Shown: piece by piece, positions 1 to 6,528 of the stretch | How positions within the stretch are numbered: the stretch's first letter is position 1 | How the letters are laid out: every line of letters starts with the position of its first letter | NCBI GenBank assembly: GCA_030836365.1 | Contig: JAURQB010000016.1 | Span: forward strand, 1 to 7,563 | Reading direction: 5' to 3' | Length of the DNA: 7,563 nt | From: Bdellovibrionota bacterium | GTDB lineage: Bacteria; Bdellovibrionota; Bacteriovoracia; Bacteriovoracales; Bacteriovoracaceae | Notes under the pieces: model-generated | Seen by the model: only the letters and a program-made list of their open reading frames with translations | Told to the model about the DNA's origin: nothing | Databases searched by the model: none | Translations under genes and position numbers: made by a program

Positions 1-2
1 CT

Positions 3-305
3 AAAATTGAAAAATTAAAACAAGAGGCGGAAACAAGAGTCTCTGGTGTAAGAGTTAATGTGAGTTTGCTTAGGACAAATAGTCAAAAACTTCATCGATT
101 GAAAGAGACAATTTTGAGCTATAAGGGGAGTGTTCCTTGCCATATTGTTTTTGAAAATCAGGAAGGAAGAGCGAGGCTTCCATTGGGAGAAAGTTTCCTT
201 GTTAACCCTGTGCCTCAGTTAGCCGCGAAAATAAATCAAATTTTCAACGAAAATAGTGTAAAATTTATCGTGGATGGTAGACTTGAGGATGGAGCTCAAT
301 TTTAG
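3..305 (+). CDS. dnaE: DNA polymerase III subunit alpha, C-terminal end (partial)
   Basis: This is the 3' end of a gene that enters from the left edge. The reading frame is open from base 3 with no stop before TAG at 303-305, giving 100 residues. The translation matches the extreme C-terminal region of bacterial DnaE: a beta strand (VRVNVSLL), a helix beginning LHRLKETIL, the 'G-x-x-P-x-x-I/V-x-F' strand (GSVPCHIVFE), then 'R-L-P-L' and 'V-N-P-x-P-Q-L' followed by a final helix and strand. In DnaE this part follows the OB fold and takes part in contacts with the tau/clamp-loader side of the replicase. The catalytic PHP and palm domains lie outside the window. The next gene starts 18 bases after the stop, so co-transcription is likely. 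Identification rests on remembered family pattern only. Confidence 0.85.
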   Translation, partial: KIEKLKQEAETRVSGVRVNVSLLRTNSQKLHRLKETILSYKGSVPCHIVFENQEGRARLPLGESFLVNPVPQLAAKINQIFNENSVKFIVDGRLEDGAQF

Positions 306-323
306 TTTTAAAAGGGTTGATTG

Positions 324-1841
324 GTGAAGTTACTTCTTAAGATATTTTTACTTTTAGTACTCAATTGTAACTTTGCATTCTCTGCTGATTCCTATGTTGC
401 TGATGGTGAGTTTTGGGCGGTTGAGGATGATTCTTCTAAGTTTGTGAAACAGCAGTTAAAAATGAGTGCGCTAAAAGATGCAATGAATAAATTTTTTGCG
501 CAGATGGAGTTGAATTCATCAGTGTTTTGGCAAATTCTTGACCGTGAAATATTATCAGATTTAGAAAATCGAAAAAACTCAGTTGATCAAAAAATTGAGA
601 AGGCAAGAGAAGCTCAAGAGTTCGAAAAAGTTCTTAACCTTGAAACAGAGTGGCGGAGATATCGATTAAATTATATTTCCAAATTTTTAGAATCCAGAAG
701 ACTTTATTATGGCTTTTCAAGTTCAGGCGTTACAGCCTCGATGGTGAATCCTCAGCTCAAGATGGCAAAATTTAAAGTATCGCTAAACAGAAATGCAGTT
801 AAGAAACTTTATTTTGATATGACAAAGAGTGACTCCAATCGGCATTATCAAAATTTAATCATTTCTCTTCGGATTGAAAAAGGACCGAGCTTTAATGATG
901 TATCACCAGAGTTAAATGAAGGTCTTGGTCTCGTTAAAAAAGCTATTCTTGAGAAGTGGGTTTCATGGCTTTCTGAGGAGTATAAAGACGTGTTTAGTAA
1001 TATTTTGATTGCTTCAGAAGTTCAAGAAAGACAACTTGGTAAATACATATTCTCTCCTCCAGGTAGCGTAAATTTTGTCGATATGAGCATGGTTAAAAGA
1101 AAACAGGAAGACTTGATATTAAAAGAAAATGGGGGGGAGGAAGTCCTCTCTACGGATAGCTCCTCAGGCTCTGAATTGGAGTCTATAAATAAAGCAGTAA
1201 CAAGATCGTCTGAGAATGAAATGAACATTTTTAAAGATTCTCAATGGGTTCAAGTTAAAATTGTACTGAGTGATATAGAGCTTGATCAAAATTTTAAAAA
1301 AACAAGAATCAAGATCTCAGGAGGTCATCTTTTCGCTGACCTTAACTCAAGAGAAATTATTTTATTTGATGACTATCGGGAGGATGCTAGAATACTTTCT
1401 TACTTAGATATGAACACATTCGCCAGTGAGCTAGGCACCGTTCTCTTCAATCTACCTTTAAATGGTTTTAGAAGTGGAAAGAAAATTTTTACAAAGGCTC
1501 CTCAAATAAATAATCAAGCACATCTAACTATTCAAAACGTTACTAAGCCAGAGGATATTATTAGCTTGTCCGATTTTTTAAATCTAGGCGGAAATAGCGT
1601 AAATTTAAAAGTTCGGAGTTTTGATCTCACTAGTAATGGTGCGAGGATCACCTTGAATTATTTTGGAGAACTTGAGAATTTAAAAAACAAATTTAATGAG
1701 TGGCAAAATAAAAAAGTAATTCCTAAAAGTCGGTGGCAATTCTATCCACAGTCAAGCGATCTAATTGCGGAGCTAGTTCCTGATGGCGTAGAACCAGAGG
1801 AACAACAAGAATCTCAAGACTCCGCTGATGGCAAACTCTAG
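324..1841 (+). CDS. secreted protein of unknown function, partner of CsgG/FlgT-like lipoprotein
   Basis: I do not recognise this 505-residue protein. It opens with a classical signal peptide: K at 2 and 6, a Leu/Ile/Phe core to about residue 13, and a likely signal peptidase I site A-F-S before A21. It is therefore probably periplasmic or exported. GTG at 324 is preferred over TTG at 321 because the AAAGGG at 311-316 is 7 bases away rather than 4. After the signal comes 'DGEFWAVEDD' and an alanine/helix stretch (ALKDAMNKF) that loosely recalls the FlgT N-terminal/LPP20-type fold; this is a weak inference. A charged helical, possibly coiled-coil region lies at about 75-125 and a Ser/Glu-rich linker at about 262-300. 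A C-terminal alpha/beta module at about 400-460 has alternating strands (HLTIQNV, VNLKVRSF, ARITLNYFG). The tail is acidic and Gln-rich. Its stop is 10 bases before the lipoprotein start, which implies a shared function. There is a G7 run at 1131-1137. Confidence 0.8.
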   Translation: MKLLLKIFLLLVLNCNFAFSADSYVADGEFWAVEDDSSKFVKQQLKMSALKDAMNKFFAQMELNSSVFWQILDREILSDLENRKNSVDQKIEKAREAQEFEKVLNLETEWRRYRLNYISKFLESRRLYYGFSSSGVTASMVNPQLKMAKFKVSLNRNAVKKLYFDMTKSDSNRHYQNLIISLRIEKGPSFNDVSPELNEGLGLVKKAILEKWVSWLSEEYKDVFSNILIASEVQERQLGKYIFSPPGSVNFVDMSMVKRKQEDLILKENGGEEVLSTDSSSGSELESINKAVTRSSENEMNIFKDSQWVQVKIVLSDIELDQNFKKTRIKISGGHLFADLNSREIILFDDYREDARILSYLDMNTFASELGTVLFNLPLNGFRSGKKIFTKAPQINNQAHLTIQNVTKPEDIISLSDFLNLGGNSVNLKVRSFDLTSNGARITLNYFGELENLKNKFNEWQNKKVIPKSRWQFYPQSSDLIAELVPDGVEPEEQQESQDSADGKL

Positions 1842-1851
1842 GGGGGAATAG

Positions 1852-2778
1852 ATGAAATCTTTCTGTAATCTGTATTTTTTAATTATAATTCTCGTTCTAT
1901 CTTCTTGTTCGATGGGAGTAGTTAAAAGAAGTACTAGTTTGACTAAGAAGGAGGCAAGCTTAGCTAAGCGAGAGTTTTTCATTCGAAAAAAACTTGTTAT
2001 TTTGCCTATTCATAATGAAAGTCCTTTTGGAGGAAAAGACTTAGAGGTACTTGCAACAGAGGAAATCCGTCGCTACCTAATTAGGTCGGGAAGATATTTG
2101 ATTGAAACTCAATATTCTCAAGAATATCCAAACTCACAAGCTGTTTTTCAGGGAGGAGGGAGAAACCTAAGTTCTCTTTTGAACAAAGCAAAAGGTCATG
2201 GCGCTAATTTAATAATCTATGGCCGAATTGTTGATTCAAGTATTAGGCAGAAAGAGGATGACATTGGGTTAATTAGAGAAGTTTTTCTTTTCGGCAGTTC
2301 AACTGTCGAAATTAGAGTCATCGATGTTTCTACTGAGCAAGAAGTTTTAGTAAAAAAAGTAGACGCGTTCACCGAGGATAAATCGTATCAAATTCAAAAC
2401 CTTACGAGAGAAAATAAATTTGAGCTTAGACGAGATCTTTTAAGGCAAGCAACAAAGTTGGCCATCAGTAAATTAATCAAACCTATTTGGGATAAAACAA
2501 AGAAAAAGGAATGGTTCGGTCGAGTGGCCAAAATCGTTGGTAAAAATATTTATATTAATGCAGGACTTGAGAGTGGAGTTAAAATTGGAGACATCATGAA
2601 GGTTCTTACTCCAACTCAGGATATTTTTGACCCCGTCAGCGGAGGACTCATAGGAAAAACTAAAGGTGAGGTCAAATCCACGATAGAAATCACTGACTTT
2701 TTTGGTAACAACGGTGCAGTAGGTATTCTTCACTCTGGTGGTAATGTGTCACCAGGTGATCAAGTAACACTTTATTAA
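1852..2778 (+). CDS. CsgG/FlgT-like outer-membrane lipoprotein
   Basis: A 308-residue lipoprotein. The signal peptide ends in a clear lipobox, L16-S17-S18-C19, followed by Ser, so there is no Asp at +2 and outer-membrane sorting is expected. Residues about 46-215 resemble the CsgG/TolB-N type fold. They include a first strand 'KLVILPIHNES', a helix with 'ATEEIRRYLIRSGRY', then 'GANLIIYGRI' and a long strand pair 'STVEIRVIDVSTEQEVL'. Residues about 220-308 resemble the FlgT C-terminal module. The signature there is 'G-R-V-A-K-I-V-G-K-N-I-Y-I-N', then 'G-L-E-S-G-V-K-I-G-D', 'P-V-S-G-G-L-I-G' and a final 'SPGDQVTLY'. CsgG forms an outer-membrane secretion channel for curli, and FlgT builds the H-ring of sheathed flagellar motors. 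Which, if either, applies here cannot be read from the sequence. A G-rich Shine-Dalgarno run at 1841-1846 abuts the upstream stop, and pyrD starts 7 bases downstream. Confidence 0.8.
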   Translation: MKSFCNLYFLIIILVLSSCSMGVVKRSTSLTKKEASLAKREFFIRKKLVILPIHNESPFGGKDLEVLATEEIRRYLIRSGRYLIETQYSQEYPNSQAVFQGGGRNLSSLLNKAKGHGANLIIYGRIVDSSIRQKEDDIGLIREVFLFGSSTVEIRVIDVSTEQEVLVKKVDAFTEDKSYQIQNLTRENKFELRRDLLRQATKLAISKLIKPIWDKTKKKEWFGRVAKIVGKNIYINAGLESGVKIGDIMKVLTPTQDIFDPVSGGLIGKTKGEVKSTIEITDFFGNNGAVGILHSGGNVSPGDQVTLY

Positions 2779-2785
2779 TAAAAAT

Positions 2786-3850
2786 ATGATTTATAAACTG
2801 TTTAAGACTCTCGCATTCCAACTTAATCCAGAGTTTGCTCACGTCGCAACAGTTAAGGGCCTGGGACTTCTTCCGTCAGTTTTTAGTATTTATGGTAATT
2901 TTGAAAGTTCACCAAAGTATCAAATAGAAACAAATATTGGCGTGATTCCTTTTCCATTAGGGATCGCTGCTGGGTTGGATAAAAATGCTGAAATGGTTGA
3001 CTACTTCGGGAGGCTCGGAGTTGGTGGTCTGGAAGTTGGAACTGTTACTCCAAAATCTCAACCTGGAAATGAAAAACCAAGACTGTTTCGGTTACCAAAA
3101 GAGCACTCCCTAAGAAATTATATGGGGTTCAACGGTGAGGGAGCTGGGCAAGTCCTAAGCAATATTTCTATCTCAAATGACTACCCAATGAAGCTTGGTA
3201 TTAATTTTGGAAAAAATAAGGTCACTCCAAATAATCAGGCAATAGAAGATTATCTTTATCTTTTTGATTATTTTGCAAGTGTTGGTGATTACTATGTTGT
3301 CAATGTAAGTAGTCCTAACACTCCTGGACTAAGAGATTTGCAGGATAAGGCATTTTTAATTGAATTATCTAAAGAGCTTGAGTCAAAAGAAATTCAGACA
3401 CCTACTTATTTAAAAATTTCACCAGACATGGGAGTCGAGCAAATTAGAGAAATTTCAGAAATTATTAAAGACAGTATTTTTTCAGGAATTATTGCCACTA
3501 ATACTTCATCTATGCCAGAGCTTGGCATCGGAGGTGTATCTGGGCAGCTTATTAGAGAAAAATCTCGTAAAATTAGAGAACTTACACTTTCTATTCTATC
3601 AGAGCAAAGTGACAAAGAAGTAATTGGAGTCGGGGGGGTAGATTCAATAAAAGATCTTTGGGAGTTTTGGCAACATGGAGGAAAGTATATGCAAATTTAC
3701 ACATCTTTTATTTACCGAGGCCCAAAAATATTCTCTTCATTTGCGCAAAAGTTTGATTTTCTATGTGAATATTTTGGTACGGATACAGTGGAAGAATTGA
3801 TTCGACTTGCTCGATATGAAAAGGTTAATTTACCAGAAAATCTAATTTAA
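2786..3850 (+). CDS. pyrD: dihydroorotate dehydrogenase (quinone), class 2
   Basis: A 354-residue enzyme oxidising dihydroorotate to orotate with FMN, passing electrons to membrane quinone; it is the fourth step of UMP synthesis. The N-terminal amphipathic 'LNPEFAH' segment (residues 13-19) is the class 2 membrane-docking helix region. Also visible are GIAAGLDKN with K66, EVGTVTP (83-89), PGNEKPRLFR (93-102), N111 in RNYMGFN, and INFGKNK (139-145). VNVSSPNTPGLR carries N173, the expected catalytic base S176 and N178. K210 lies in LKISPD, N239-T240 in IATNT, and the FMN phosphate loop in GVGGVDS and QIYTS. Length is normal for the family. The usual MGFNN is MGFNG here. No good Shine-Dalgarno precedes ATG, so translation probably depends on coupling to the lipoprotein gene 7 bases upstream. 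The last 9 bases overlap the convergent queC. Confidence 0.96.
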   Translation: MIYKLFKTLAFQLNPEFAHVATVKGLGLLPSVFSIYGNFESSPKYQIETNIGVIPFPLGIAAGLDKNAEMVDYFGRLGVGGLEVGTVTPKSQPGNEKPRLFRLPKEHSLRNYMGFNGEGAGQVLSNISISNDYPMKLGINFGKNKVTPNNQAIEDYLYLFDYFASVGDYYVVNVSSPNTPGLRDLQDKAFLIELSKELESKEIQTPTYLKISPDMGVEQIREISEIIKDSIFSGIIATNTSSMPELGIGGVSGQLIREKSRKIRELTLSILSEQSDKEVIGVGGVDSIKDLWEFWQHGGKYMQIYTSFIYRGPKIFSSFAQKFDFLCEYFGTDTVEELIRLARYEKVNLPENLI

Positions 3851-4543
3851 ATAATTTGGACGTCGGTCATACTCAATAGGATCTTCAAGGCCTGCTTGTT
3901 GAAATCCTCGGAGTCTTAAAGCGCAACTATCACAAACGCCACAAGACTTATCTTCTCTTTCATAGCATGACCAAGAAAGCTCAACAGGAGCTTTTAATTC
4001 ATTTGCTTTGAGGATGATTTCTTTTTTACTCATTTTAATTAACGGAGTGATGACCTCTATCGCGCCATCTTTTGTTCCGACTTTAATGAGCTGATTAATC
4101 GCTTCATAATAAGCAGGTCTGCAGTCAGGATAGCCAGAGCTATCTTCTTCAACAGCACCGATATAGATTTTTTTTGCGCCGATTACTTCACCCCAAGAAA
4201 CGGCCATCGAAATGATATGAGTATTTCGAAAAGGAACGTAGCTATCAGGAATTTCTTCGCTATCACCTTGGTATTTTTTAACGTCGATATTACGATCTGT
4301 TAGGGAGCTACCGCCAATTTGCTGCAGAAAACTCACGTCAATAATTTTGCGATTGTGCTTGGCTACACCATAGTGATCAGAAATTGCATGAAAACACTCG
4401 AGCTCTTTTTCTTCAGTATTTTGTCCGTAATTGAGGTGGAGAAAAGCAAGGTCTTCATGATTCTCATTTGCAATTGCGGCCGTTAGGCATGAGTCCATGC
4501 CGCCACTCACTAAAACAATTGCTAAGTCCTTACTTTTTCCCAT
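3842..4543 (-). CDS. queC: 7-cyano-7-deazaguanine synthase QueC
   Basis: It makes preQ0 (7-cyano-7-deazaguanine) from 7-carboxy-7-deazaguanine, ammonia and ATP, the last step before preQ0 reduction in queuosine tRNA modification. The N-terminus has the PP-loop ATP-binding motif SGGMDS (residues 13-18 from the chosen start) after a hydrophobic strand. Next come 'LHLNYGQ' and the conserved 'PFRNTHIISMA' and 'PDCRPAYYEAINQ' blocks. The C-terminus has the zinc-binding cysteines in CYEREDKSCGVCDSC (C193, C201, C204, C207) followed by LRLRGF. All key residues are present and the 233-residue length is typical. Two ATGs stand in tandem (4546 and 4543). AGGAG on this strand at 4553-4549 lies 5 bases from the second but only 2 from the first, so I chose 4543. 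No queD, queE or queF is nearby. It follows the phosphohexomutase in what looks like a coupled operon. Confidence 0.96.
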   Translation of the reverse strand: MGKSKDLAIVLVSGGMDSCLTAAIANENHEDLAFLHLNYGQNTEEKELECFHAISDHYGVAKHNRKIIDVSFLQQIGGSSLTDRNIDVKKYQGDSEEIPDSYVPFRNTHIISMAVSWGEVIGAKKIYIGAVEEDSSGYPDCRPAYYEAINQLIKVGTKDGAIEVITPLIKMSKKEIILKANELKAPVELSWSCYEREDKSCGVCDSCALRLRGFQQAGLEDPIEYDRRPNYLN

Positions 4544-4546
4544 CAT

Positions 4547-4556
4547 CTCTCCTAGA
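4547..4556 (-). promoter_or_regulatory. queC ribosome binding site overlapping the upstream stop codon
   Basis: On the minus strand AGGAG (4553-4549) overlaps the TAG stop of the phosphohexomutase gene (4554-4552) and sits just before two tandem ATG codons. A ribosome terminating on the mutase would cover the queC initiation site, so translational coupling is expected. The spacing favours the second ATG. Confidence 0.6.
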
Positions 4557-6303
4557 GGTCAGCAGCGATACTTTTGATGAGACTTTCTAGCTTCTCAATT
4601 TTTACAGACGCCGCTTTTTTCTTTTGATCCACACTTCCTTCTTTCTCATTCACCATCAAATAAAATTTAATTTTAGGCTCTGTACCAGAAGGTCTGAGAT
4701 ACATTTTATCACCATTTTCAAATGAGTAACCTAAAACATTACTTTTTGGTAATGTCAAAGGCTTGGTGCTGCCATCACTCATTCTTATCTGGCGAATTTG
4801 ATAATCTTCAATCTCCGTGATTTTTTGATCATTAAAATCAGATTTCACGTTTTCTCTAAAATGAGTCATGATGCGGCTAATTTTCTCCGCACCCTCTTTG
4901 CCCTCATAATCAAGACATAGAAGACCTTCTTGGTGAAAATCATACTTCTCATAAAGTTCATTAAGTGCGTCTATTAAATTCATCCCACGTTCTTTGTACC
5001 AAAGGGTTAGTTCGGCCATTAGTCCAACCGAGCAAATTCCGTCCTTGTCGCGTACGTTACTGTGGTTCATGTATCCAAAAGACTCCTCCGTCGCAAAAAG
5101 AAAGTTTCTCTCTGGTTGAGTTTCTTCAATCTCTTTCATCACGCCACAAATCCACTTAAACCCTGTGAGGGTGTTTTCAACTGTCACACCAAATGACTCT
5201 GCAATTTTGCGCTGTAAATCTGTGGTGACGATTGTTTTAACGAAATATCCATTTTGCGGAAGTTTATTTTGTTCATTGAGATTATGAAGAAGGTAGTACA
5301 GCATCAAGCTGCCGATTTGGTTGCCATTGGGATAAAAGATTTCATCGCCGTCCATAATTGCAACTCCGAGGCGGTCAGTATCCGGGTCCGTGCCAAAGAC
5401 GATATCTGCGTTTTCTTGCCTCATTAAATCAGTGGCAATTTTTAGCGCGGAGGGATTCTCTGGGTTTGGGGAAGTCACTGTTGGAAAACGATGATCAGGC
5501 TCCGCTTGCTCAGTAGGCACGAGCACTTCTGAAAAACCCATTTCAGTCAGTATTCTAGTACATGGAATAAGACCTGTTCCGTGAATGGGAGTATAAACGA
5601 CTTTGAGGTTTCTGCCTTTTTCTTGGCATAGAGTTGGGTTAACCACTTTTTCATGAACTTTCTGATAATAAGCATCCTCAACTTCAGACGAGATCCATTC
5701 AATCATTCCATTATCCATCGCCTCTTTAAAATCCATAAATTTGATGGCCGACCAATCAGTGAGAGCGTTGTATTGATCAATAATATTTTGGTCATTTGGC
5801 GGAGTTACCTGAGCGCCATCGGCCCAATATACTTTATAGCCATTGTATTTTGGCGGGTTATGGCTCGCTGTGACCATGATTCCACCTTGGCAGTCAAGAT
5901 GTCGAACAGCATAACTTAACAAGCAAACAGGATTGAGGTGATCATAAAGATAAGCTTTAATTCCATTGGCCGCAAAAACGGTTGCGGCTTCTTTGGCAAA
6001 TACATCAGAAAATTTTCTCGAGTCAAAACTGATGGCGACTTTGGGAGAATTGGGAAATGCACTTAACAGAGCATTACTAAATGCCTGGGTCGCTCGGCGA
6101 ATTGTGTACTTACTGACGCGATTTGATCCATTGCCTAAAACGGCACGAAGACCACCGGTGCCAAATTCAAGATCTTTGTAAAATCTCTCTGTCAGTTCCG
6201 CGTGGTCGCCTGCGTCAATAAGGCTTTTCACTTCGTCTCGATCAACTTGATCAATCGTTTGTTCGTTTACCCATGTATTTGCTTTTTCTAAAATATTGTC
6301 CAT
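4552..6303 (-). CDS. phospho-sugar mutase (phosphoglucomutase/phosphomannomutase family, PgcA/PGM2-like)
   Basis: A 583-residue alpha-D-phosphohexomutase, the size of the PgcA/PGM2 branch. It is expected to interconvert hexose 1- and 6-phosphates through a phosphoserine and a bisphosphate intermediate in the cytoplasm. All four active-site elements are present. The phosphoserine loop TASHNP has S147, preceded by the N-terminal FGTGGLRA at 47-54. The metal loop GTDPDTDR at 304-311 has D306, D308 and D310. The sugar-specificity loop is EESFGY at 406-411, and LTGFKW lies at 379-384. The phosphate-binding loop RPSGTEPK is at 537-544. Whether glucose, mannose, pentose or glucosamine phosphate is preferred cannot be told from sequence alone. 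GAGAGG lies 7 bases before ATG. The downstream queC is translationally coupled, and a 33-codon ORF ends 16 bases upstream. There is no functional link to queuosine synthesis that I know of. Confidence 0.93.
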   Translation of the reverse strand: MDNILEKANTWVNEQTIDQVDRDEVKSLIDAGDHAELTERFYKDLEFGTGGLRAVLGNGSNRVSKYTIRRATQAFSNALLSAFPNSPKVAISFDSRKFSDVFAKEAATVFAANGIKAYLYDHLNPVCLLSYAVRHLDCQGGIMVTASHNPPKYNGYKVYWADGAQVTPPNDQNIIDQYNALTDWSAIKFMDFKEAMDNGMIEWISSEVEDAYYQKVHEKVVNPTLCQEKGRNLKVVYTPIHGTGLIPCTRILTEMGFSEVLVPTEQAEPDHRFPTVTSPNPENPSALKIATDLMRQENADIVFGTDPDTDRLGVAIMDGDEIFYPNGNQIGSLMLYYLLHNLNEQNKLPQNGYFVKTIVTTDLQRKIAESFGVTVENTLTGFKWICGVMKEIEETQPERNFLFATEESFGYMNHSNVRDKDGICSVGLMAELTLWYKERGMNLIDALNELYEKYDFHQEGLLCLDYEGKEGAEKISRIMTHFRENVKSDFNDQKITEIEDYQIRQIRMSDGSTKPLTLPKSNVLGYSFENGDKMYLRPSGTEPKIKFYLMVNEKEGSVDQKKKAASVKIEKLESLIKSIAADL

Positions 6304-6319
6304 GAGACTACCTCTCTAA

Positions 6320-6421
6320 TTATTCATCAAATAAAGACTGTATTTTCGCAAGGCCGTCATTATTTGGCAAAGGATTGTAGGCGCGCTTTTGTTCATCTTC
6401 TGTTGCGCCGATTGAGGACAT
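6320..6421 (-). CDS. small 33-residue ORF upstream of the phosphohexomutase (hypothetical)
   Basis: On the minus strand an ATG at 6421 opens 33 codons ending with TAA at 6322-6320, 16 bases before the mutase ATG. The peptide begins MSSIGATEDEQKRAY and ends in AKIQSLFDE; it is hydrophilic with no signal or membrane segment. An in-frame TAG lies six codons upstream, so it cannot be the tail of a longer protein. By hand count it is 41% G+C, richer than the AT-rich bases directly upstream of its ATG, and its amino acids look protein-like. There is no good Shine-Dalgarno: the nearest AGG is about 15 bases before the ATG. It may be a real small protein, a leader peptide for the mutase operon, or a chance ORF in a 5' leader. 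Confidence 0.4.
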   Translation of the reverse strand: MSSIGATEDEQKRAYNPLPNNDGLAKIQSLFDE

Positions 6422-6429
6422 AAGTTTTA

Positions 6430-6435
6430 ATATTA
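6430..6435 (-). promoter_or_regulatory. candidate -10 box for the small ORF/mutase/queC operon
   Basis: The minus strand reads TAATAT at 6435-6430, one transposed pair from the consensus -10. No convincing -35 is visible at the right distance (the hexamer there reads GTATTT). If used, transcription would start near 6423, only about two bases before the small ORF ATG. This is a weak call from motif reading alone. Confidence 0.25.
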
Positions 6436-6471
6436 CCTAGACAATTGGTTAAAAATACAGGTAAACGGTAC

Positions 6472-6496
6472 CCTAAAATCGTTTTATGATTTAAGG
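6472..6496 (+). promoter_or_regulatory. operator-like dyad overlapping a candidate -10 upstream of the ferredoxin gene
   Basis: An inverted repeat has 9-base arms, CCTAAAATC (6472-6480) and GATTTAAGG (6488-6496), matching at 8 of 9 positions around a 7-base spacer. It overlaps TATGAT (6485-6490), the best -10 candidate for the ferredoxin gene; the expected -35 position is poor. This could be a repressor or activator site, or a small 5' leader hairpin. I do not recognise it as a known regulator box. Confidence 0.3.
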
Positions 6497-6516
6497 TAAA
6501 AGTCGTTTCGAAGTAA

Positions 6517-6522
6517 AAGGAG
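6517..6522 (+). promoter_or_regulatory. ribosome binding site of the ferredoxin gene
   Basis: AAGGAG is a full Shine-Dalgarno match six bases before the ATG at 6529. It is the strongest such site in the window, which suggests high expression of the ferredoxin. Confidence 0.7.
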
Positions 6523-6528
6523 TCTTTC

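Noticed and set aside
357..371. Possible lipobox (V-L-N-C) in the signal peptide of the 505-residue protein
   Set aside because: Asn before the Cys does not fit the lipobox, and a normal signal peptidase I site (A-F-S before Ala) follows five residues later.
1022..1228. Minus-strand ORF of 68 codons within the secreted protein gene
   Set aside because: It lies wholly inside a well-supported gene on the other strand, and the peptide is Ser/Phe-rich as expected for antisense of this composition.
1773..1982. Minus-strand ORF of 69 codons spanning the junction of the secreted protein and the lipoprotein
   Set aside because: It is antisense to both genes, including the lipoprotein signal peptide, whose reverse naturally looks hydrophobic.
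5653..5919. Plus-strand ORF of 88 codons inside the phosphohexomutase gene
   Set aside because: It is the shadow of a fully conserved catalytic region (including the phosphoserine loop) on the minus strand. Plus-strand ORFs at 4965-5159 and 5966-6181 are rejected for the same reason.
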